Assembly (NCBI RefSeq): GCF_945859685.1
Contig: NC_079147.1
Coordinates: 60,914,946 to 60,978,945, forward strand
Length of the DNA stretch: 64,000 nt
Origin: Eupeodes corollae
Lineage: Eukaryota > Arthropoda > Insecta > Diptera > Syrphidae
Direction: 5' to 3'
Translations under genes and position numbers: made by a program
Shown here: positions 58,861 through 64,000 of the stretch, piece after piece
Position numbering within the stretch: the stretch's first letter is position 1
How the letters are laid out: every line of letters begins with the position of its first letter
Notes under the pieces: model-generated
Databases searched by the model: none
What the model was told of the DNA's origin: nothing
What the model saw: only the letters and a program-made list of their open reading frames with translations

Positions 58861-61639
58861 CCTAATTTTTGCTAAATAGCTAAGCTATACAATTTCTTAT
58901 ATGCTTGTGCATAATTATTCAATACAAACAAAATGGAAGTCTTACCTTTATTTTGGAACAATCAGTGAAAAGGAACTTCACCGTTTAAATCTAAAATTTC
59001 TTCAATATCGTACTTATCTGTCAAAATTTGTTGTCAATTTCTGTAAAACATTATTCTTTTCAACCAATTTTTTTTTTCTTTATTTACATGAAAGTTCAAG
59101 GTGGAGTTCACATTGCTGTTTAGGTAACAGTTAAATAAAGTATTCATCTTCTATTGGCAACAAAATTGTAATCAACTTTATTGTTTAACTCAAAATAAAA
59201 TAGATTGAGTCCAGTTAAAAAAAATATACCTACTCTTCTATACGTTCAAATTCGTGTGATCCATCAGTCACGTGTTGTACCTTTATTCATGCTAAAATAA
59301 TCTTCAACATTCTCTTTGTTAAATGAAGATGATGGAACTCATCGTAAAAATTGTTAATTGATCTAAATAAATTACCGCACATCCGTCATCTTTTCAAAAG
59401 ATCAAAAATTCTTTAAAAAAAAACAAACATCATTTTGTTCATTGTTAAAATTTCTTAATCAGTTTTTAAAATATGGATTCCTATGATCAAAATTTAGTTT
59501 TAATCTCTCATTCAAAATATCATTAGCTCATAAAGCAACTTGGACTCAGACTTTTACAAAAGTTCATAGAAAAATCGTGCTTAAATTTTTACTAAATCGA
59601 TCATTTCCCACTCACAAAAAATAGTCAAGGCCATCATACTTCTTAACGTTATGTTATGCTAAGTTTTGGTTGTTTGTCTGTCTGATGTTGTGTCGCCTTA
59701 AGCGCACATATAACATCGCGTGTATTGAAACAGTTTCTTAACTCTTAACATAGGTTCGAAAATGTCTTCAATTATGGAAATTATGTTTTGCCATCGATGA
59801 TGAACATGATGATGATGAAGTTGAAGAAGAGTTGATTAACGTTTCTATATCCAATTCAAATCACATCTCATCAAACACACAAAGAGCATCATCAGACTTC
59901 AACAGAATTATAAGTTGAACAAGAAAAAAACGAGGTAGGTTCGAGGAAAGAACCGGAAAAGCAACACTCGCAATTATAACTCCTCCAGAGATTTTTGAAC
60001 TCAAAAAAAGAAAAAAACAAAACACACAACAAACGAACACACTCCTCCATGACATACTTTTTTCCAAAACCTCGCGCATAATGATTCGGGTTTTAGGAGA
60101 TTTCCATGTAAAAATTTCCTCAACTTCCACATAAAAGATAAAAATACTTCGTCTCAGTCTTCCTGATTATAACAATTCTAATTAAAATTGTATTTAAAGA
60201 CGCGACCACAAGAAATTAACAAAATAAAAATGAAGTAAAGATCAGGTTTTGTTTATGAAAACAAACAGAACTGCGATGTCCATCAATCAAACATTTTGTT
60301 TGTTGGCGTTTTTTGGTTAAATGGAATTTGAAAGCTTACAACGAAACCATAATGAGATCGGTCATCGGTCACGAGGAATCTAGTTCACGCCTTCGGACCA
60401 ATTTAGGTCTAAATATCCGGACTACATACATCACAGCTCGTTACGATTTATACCTACTCGTATGTAGGTACTTGTATGATGTGTGAAGTGCTTAAAAGTG
60501 TGTTTTAAAATTGTACATACTTTCTATCCCACGCCGAGTTAAGTAGTTTAGGATATATTTTTTAATTGTAAAAAAGCTGCTAAAACTGGTTAAACGGTTA
60601 CAGTCTTTAAATTTTATACTCTGTGTCATGTATACGTTTATAGTTTAAGTTAATTATTTTAAGCTTGATGGAATGATAGGGGCTTGATTCCGTTTAGCAA
60701 AAGGCATATTCAGCAAAAGATTTTGAACTATTTTTATAACATGCGACTTTAGAAATGAGTCGCAGTTATTAAAAATATTTCACAAGTTATTTTATTTAAA
60801 GAGTGTTAGCAAAAAATTGTGCTGAGAAATTCCAAAACAAACTAGATTTTGGACATTAATTCCGTTTTTAAAGTGCATTAAAGTCATAGCATGATTTATA
60901 ATATATATTTTTTAGTATTTTCAATTTGTTCATAGCATTCAAGGCACTTAAACAGAATAACTACGTTCTTTCGAAAATATAGCATACCGTTATAAAATCT
61001 TATCATTTTTCGAACACTAAATTTGTATTGTGTCCATAAAATTGGGCGCCAGTTAAAAATAAGTAGATTTTTTTCGCTAAACTCAAAGGAAGTGGTAAAA
61101 TGAAATTTAATAATTAGCTAGCAACAAAAAAGTCAACTTCATCATAAGTTCAATCATATTCAAAAATCTTTATGATTTCCGTAAAAAACTAGCACAAAAT
61201 CCAAACGATCGAAAGTTTTATTTTGAAACGATTTGATGATAGTTTGTTTCGGGATTCGTAAGTTTCCAAAATTATTTTTAATAGATATTTACAATTCGGC
61301 TAAGTCTCTGTTTACAAGGAAATCATCAGGGACAATATTTGAAAGTGTTATATTTGGGAAATATACCAATACTTCGAAATTTAGACATGGTTGAGTATAA
61401 GAACGAGTAAGGTAACTTGGAACTTGATAAGTATCAATTCTTTTTCTTTGTGTTGTGATTCTTAATTTATGTTAGCAATATTGGGACTTGAATTACTTTC
61501 AATTCATTTTTCACTTTCTAAAGTGCTTCAATTTCTTAACAACAAAAGAAATTTAAAATACTTGAGTAATTAAATTTGTTTTTAAAAATGCAAAGCATTG
61601 ATTTTTCAACAAAGCATTGATTTTTCAAGCATTTTCAAC
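58861..61639. other. No gene seen
   Basis: AT-rich, unique-looking sequence. 59790-59835 is a GATGATGAA-type triplet run. The 89-codon minus-strand frame at 59861-60130 has no family features. Confidence 0.5.
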
Positions 61640-62130
61640 GACCTGCCTTGAACATCAGTAAAGATTCTAAAGTCATCTGTCAGAAAGGATTTTGAAAAAG
61701 ACATGGTTATTAAAGACCTCGATAAAACTATTTTTGCTGACGGGTCAAAGATGGAGTGTGGAGTTTGGTCGAGTCTCTTTTCTGAGTCATGAAATGATTT
61801 TGACAGTTTATTTTAGCTGAATTACTTATAACTGAGTGTCACTTTCATTTGAATTCCAGGTCATAGTGGCATTGATTAATTTTAACGGGTTGATTATAGT
61901 TGGTCCTTCAAGAATTCGCCCTTGCGGATAGAGTATATATTCCTCTTAGTGCTATGAACAACTGGAAGAACAATCTAACGCGTTTTGTAATATCAAGAAA
62001 GATACGGACCACCTATAACAAAAACCGTTCTATCGATCTACGAGTATCATGCAGACCTAGGCGTGATATAGCCAGGGTCACTGCCGCAGTTACGGTGCCC
62101 AACATTAAACGTAAATGGTAATTCGCTTTC
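61640..62130 (+). pseudogene. RNase H domain remnant of an I/R1-type LINE
   Basis: Broken frames read FADGSKMECGVWSSLFSES (61735; compare YTDGSK with the first catalytic aspartate) and IPGHSGID (61855; compare WVPGHSGI). A region like IPLSAMNNWKNNLTRF with RKIRTTYNK follows (61940-62020), matching the layout downstream of RNase H in such LINEs. The second and third catalytic blocks are deleted. It adjoins an RTE fragment of the opposite orientation. Confidence 0.6.
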
Positions 62131-62204
62131 TTCTGCCCTGGCCTCATCTGGAACGTCAACTTTTGGAAAGGCATTTTTTAACAATGTTGATGAATTTCCT
62201 GAAA

Positions 62205-63352
62205 TGAAAATCAAAGACTTCGGGCTCCAAATTGAGTGAGGTCACTTTCCTCACCACCTGATTTGCGATCTTCTTCTAGTGCACTGTCCTGTGGGTGTGG
62301 ATTCGAAGACTTTCCAGGCCGGAGCATTGGTTTCCATGATCTTTATGTGACCCAGGCATTGTTGGACTTTTACCTTACTGTCTAAGTCTACATTGTCGCT
62401 ATAACTACAGCTCGTACAGCTTATCGTTTCATCTTCACCTCCATTCCCCTTCGATGCATACGGGACCGTAGATCACACGAAGAACTTTTTTCTCGAAACG
62501 ACCCAATGTGCTTTCATTAGCTTTTGTCATAGTCCATGCTCCTGCACTGTATAACAGGACAGGGATGATGAGGGCCTTAAATAACTTCGAGAGAGGGCTT
62601 TGCTACACAATTGCTTTCTAAGCTCAAAGAAACAGCGATTAGCCAGAGTTATTCTTCATTTGATCTCATCGCTGGTAGACGAAGTTCTTGACTACCTCAA
62701 AGTTACATCAGTCAACGGTGACGTTTTAACATAGACGTCGGTGTTGTAAGTCCTTTCTTAACGATAGCATGTACTTTGTTTTGCCCTCATAAACCGTTAA
62801 ACCCATTTTTGGCACCTCTGCCTCAATGCTCACAAAAGCTCCATTGACATCACTCTGAGTTCTTCTGATTATGTCAATGTTATCAGTATATGCCAGTAAT
62901 TGGACAGACTTTTGAAAGATAGTGCCTCCAGTGTTGACGTGCAGGCTCTGCACTATTCTTCCAAGTACTTAGTTAAAAAAATCGCATGACAGCGCATCGC
63001 CTTGTCTAAAACCTTTTTTGACATCGAAGGGGTTTGTTAAGTTGTTTCCAACCATATAGAATAGCGTGAATTTTCCATGGTCATCCCGCACAAACGGACG
63101 AGTTTGGCAAGGTTGTCAAAACGAAACATGGCTCTATGGAACTCGACCCTGTATGTGCTGTCATATGCGGTCTTGCAATCGATGAAAAGATGGTGGGTCG
63201 ATTTGATGTTCTTGGGTTTTTTTCAAGATCTGCGGTAGTGTGAACATTTGATCGACTGTGAACTTTCTTGGTTTAAAACCACACTGATAAGGACCTATCA
63301 GGTTGTTGACGATGGGTTTTAGGTGTTCACATATTACGGCAGAGAAGCTAAG
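62205..63352 (-). pseudogene. RTE-clade LINE fragment
   Basis: It corresponds to 22565-23610 of the RTE element, in the same minus orientation. The C-terminal region lies at 62205-62600. A segment near 62570-62700 ('cgagagagggctttgctac') is absent from the 22.5-kb copy. The motif C region near 62880 reads LLAYTDNIDII, where YADD has become YTDN, so a catalytic aspartate is lost. The palm region ends at 63352, where it is truncated. The 3' microsatellite tail is missing. Frames are heavily broken. Confidence 0.85.
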
Positions 63353-63419
63353 AAGTAGTTATGTCATTGCTTAAATCATTTATGAGATACTCTTTCTAAA
63401 TTCATAGGTCTAAAGAGTT

Positions 63420-63610
63420 TGTAAGTAATTAATTTATGATCGTAACCGTTGTAGATAAAATAACCTTCATCGTTGGAGATTATTTTTTGGTTAAAATGTC
63501 GATTATATTAGTGCATTTCAAGGGCCCAGTAAGAAAATGTAGAAGTTACTGTTGATCGACAGAATTAACTTCTATTGTCATCTATACTTTAGAAGCCTGA
63601 AGATCTTAGT
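63420..63610 (-). pseudogene. Possible mariner relic fragment
   Basis: The minus strand reads TGPLKCTNIIDILTKK and then IISNDEGYFIYNGYDHK. Its residue spacing follows the mariner stretch SEWALEKLTENPLFYRQ and ILFSDEAHFWLNGYVNK, including the first aspartate. Similarity is weak and short, and no ends are seen. Confidence 0.35.
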
Positions 63611-64000
63611 ATGCTTAATAATGCAGTCTCTGGAATACGTTATTCGAAATATGGATAACTAATCAACAAACCTCGGTTTTAGTCAAAACTATCTAAGCTA
63701 CAACAGCAATATTCGCAGCTGCTGATAATCGATTCGTTGCACAGCTTACCTGTCTCAACAGCACAACTTTTTTCACCTGTTTTTTATTTCGGATCGAGAA
63801 AATGCTTTACGACGACCTCAAAGTGCTTTAGTATTGCTAACTATGGCTGACAAGTTTTTACCACTGTTCAACAATTTAAGAGTGTTGTTAAAGCTCTGCT
63901 CTACTCTGAATTCATAATTCTATCGCTGAATACTTCAAAAATTAATGTTTCACGTTTTTTTTTATATCTTGCAACACTTTTGGTAATTTATTTGTATATA
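63611..64000. other. No gene seen
   Basis: No recognised feature up to the end of the window. Confidence 0.45.

Noticed and set aside
59861..60130. 89-codon minus-strand open frame with a hydrophobic stretch
   Set aside because: Low-complexity source sequence and no supporting signals.
1..64000. tRNA, rRNA and microRNA genes
   Set aside because: I looked for B-box-like words and conserved rRNA stretches and saw none that convince. A covariance-model search would be needed to exclude them.

Overview
The window is AT-rich eukaryotic DNA with no host protein-coding exon that I can identify. It looks like an intergenic or large-intron region of a dipteran fly, probably a higher fly. The evidence is the transposon content: several DD41D mariner-like elements of the rosa type (described from tephritids), RTE, Jockey and RNase H-bearing LINEs with microsatellite or simple 3' ends, and a non-autonomous repeat built around 172-bp tandem units. 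One 200-N scaffold gap (1076-1275) shows that this is a draft scaffold.

Layout. 1-1075 is a near-identical copy of 41985-43062 and ends exactly at the gap. 1.44-16.0 kb is dominated by mariner-like elements. Two young DD41D copies (3976-5238 and 14775-16015) are both inactivated, but by different lesions. Several old relics surround them. One relic (about 9230-12949, minus strand) is split by a 2.6-kb RNase H LINE. 18.0-19.7 kb is the longest member of the 172-bp array family. Further members lie at about 25.0, 29.3, 30.5, 37.9-39.8 and 56.7 kb. 20.3-24.8 kb is a Jockey-type LINE (plus strand) interrupted by an RTE element (minus strand). More RTE fragments lie at 44.3-45.3 and 62.2-63.4 kb. 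Another LINE family is represented at 45.7-47.6 kb (EN and RT) and 58.0-58.9 kb (C-terminal half). A Tc1-like relic lies at 50.4-51.1 kb. An RNase H LINE relic lies at 61.6-62.1 kb.

Candidate host sequence is confined to islands of higher GC and low repeat content. The best is 26.5-28.35 kb, which is dense in GATCGA-type motifs and ends in a consensus splice donor at 28341. It may be the promoter and untranslated first exon of a plus-strand gene whose coding exons lie outside the window. Similar but weaker islands are at about 6.8-7.6, 16.6-17.2, 35.0-35.7, 49.5-49.7 and 54.0-55.2 kb.

The most unusual signals are these: a small structured insertion (2941-3142) carrying the conserved core of a hammerhead ribozyme; the 172-bp array family with 11-bp subterminal inverted repeats, a hairpin and a microsatellite, which resembles Helentron/DINE-type elements; an ancient inverted duplication of unknown identity 30 kb apart (2270-3255 and 32840-33640); and the nested LINE-in-mariner and RTE-in-Jockey insertions.
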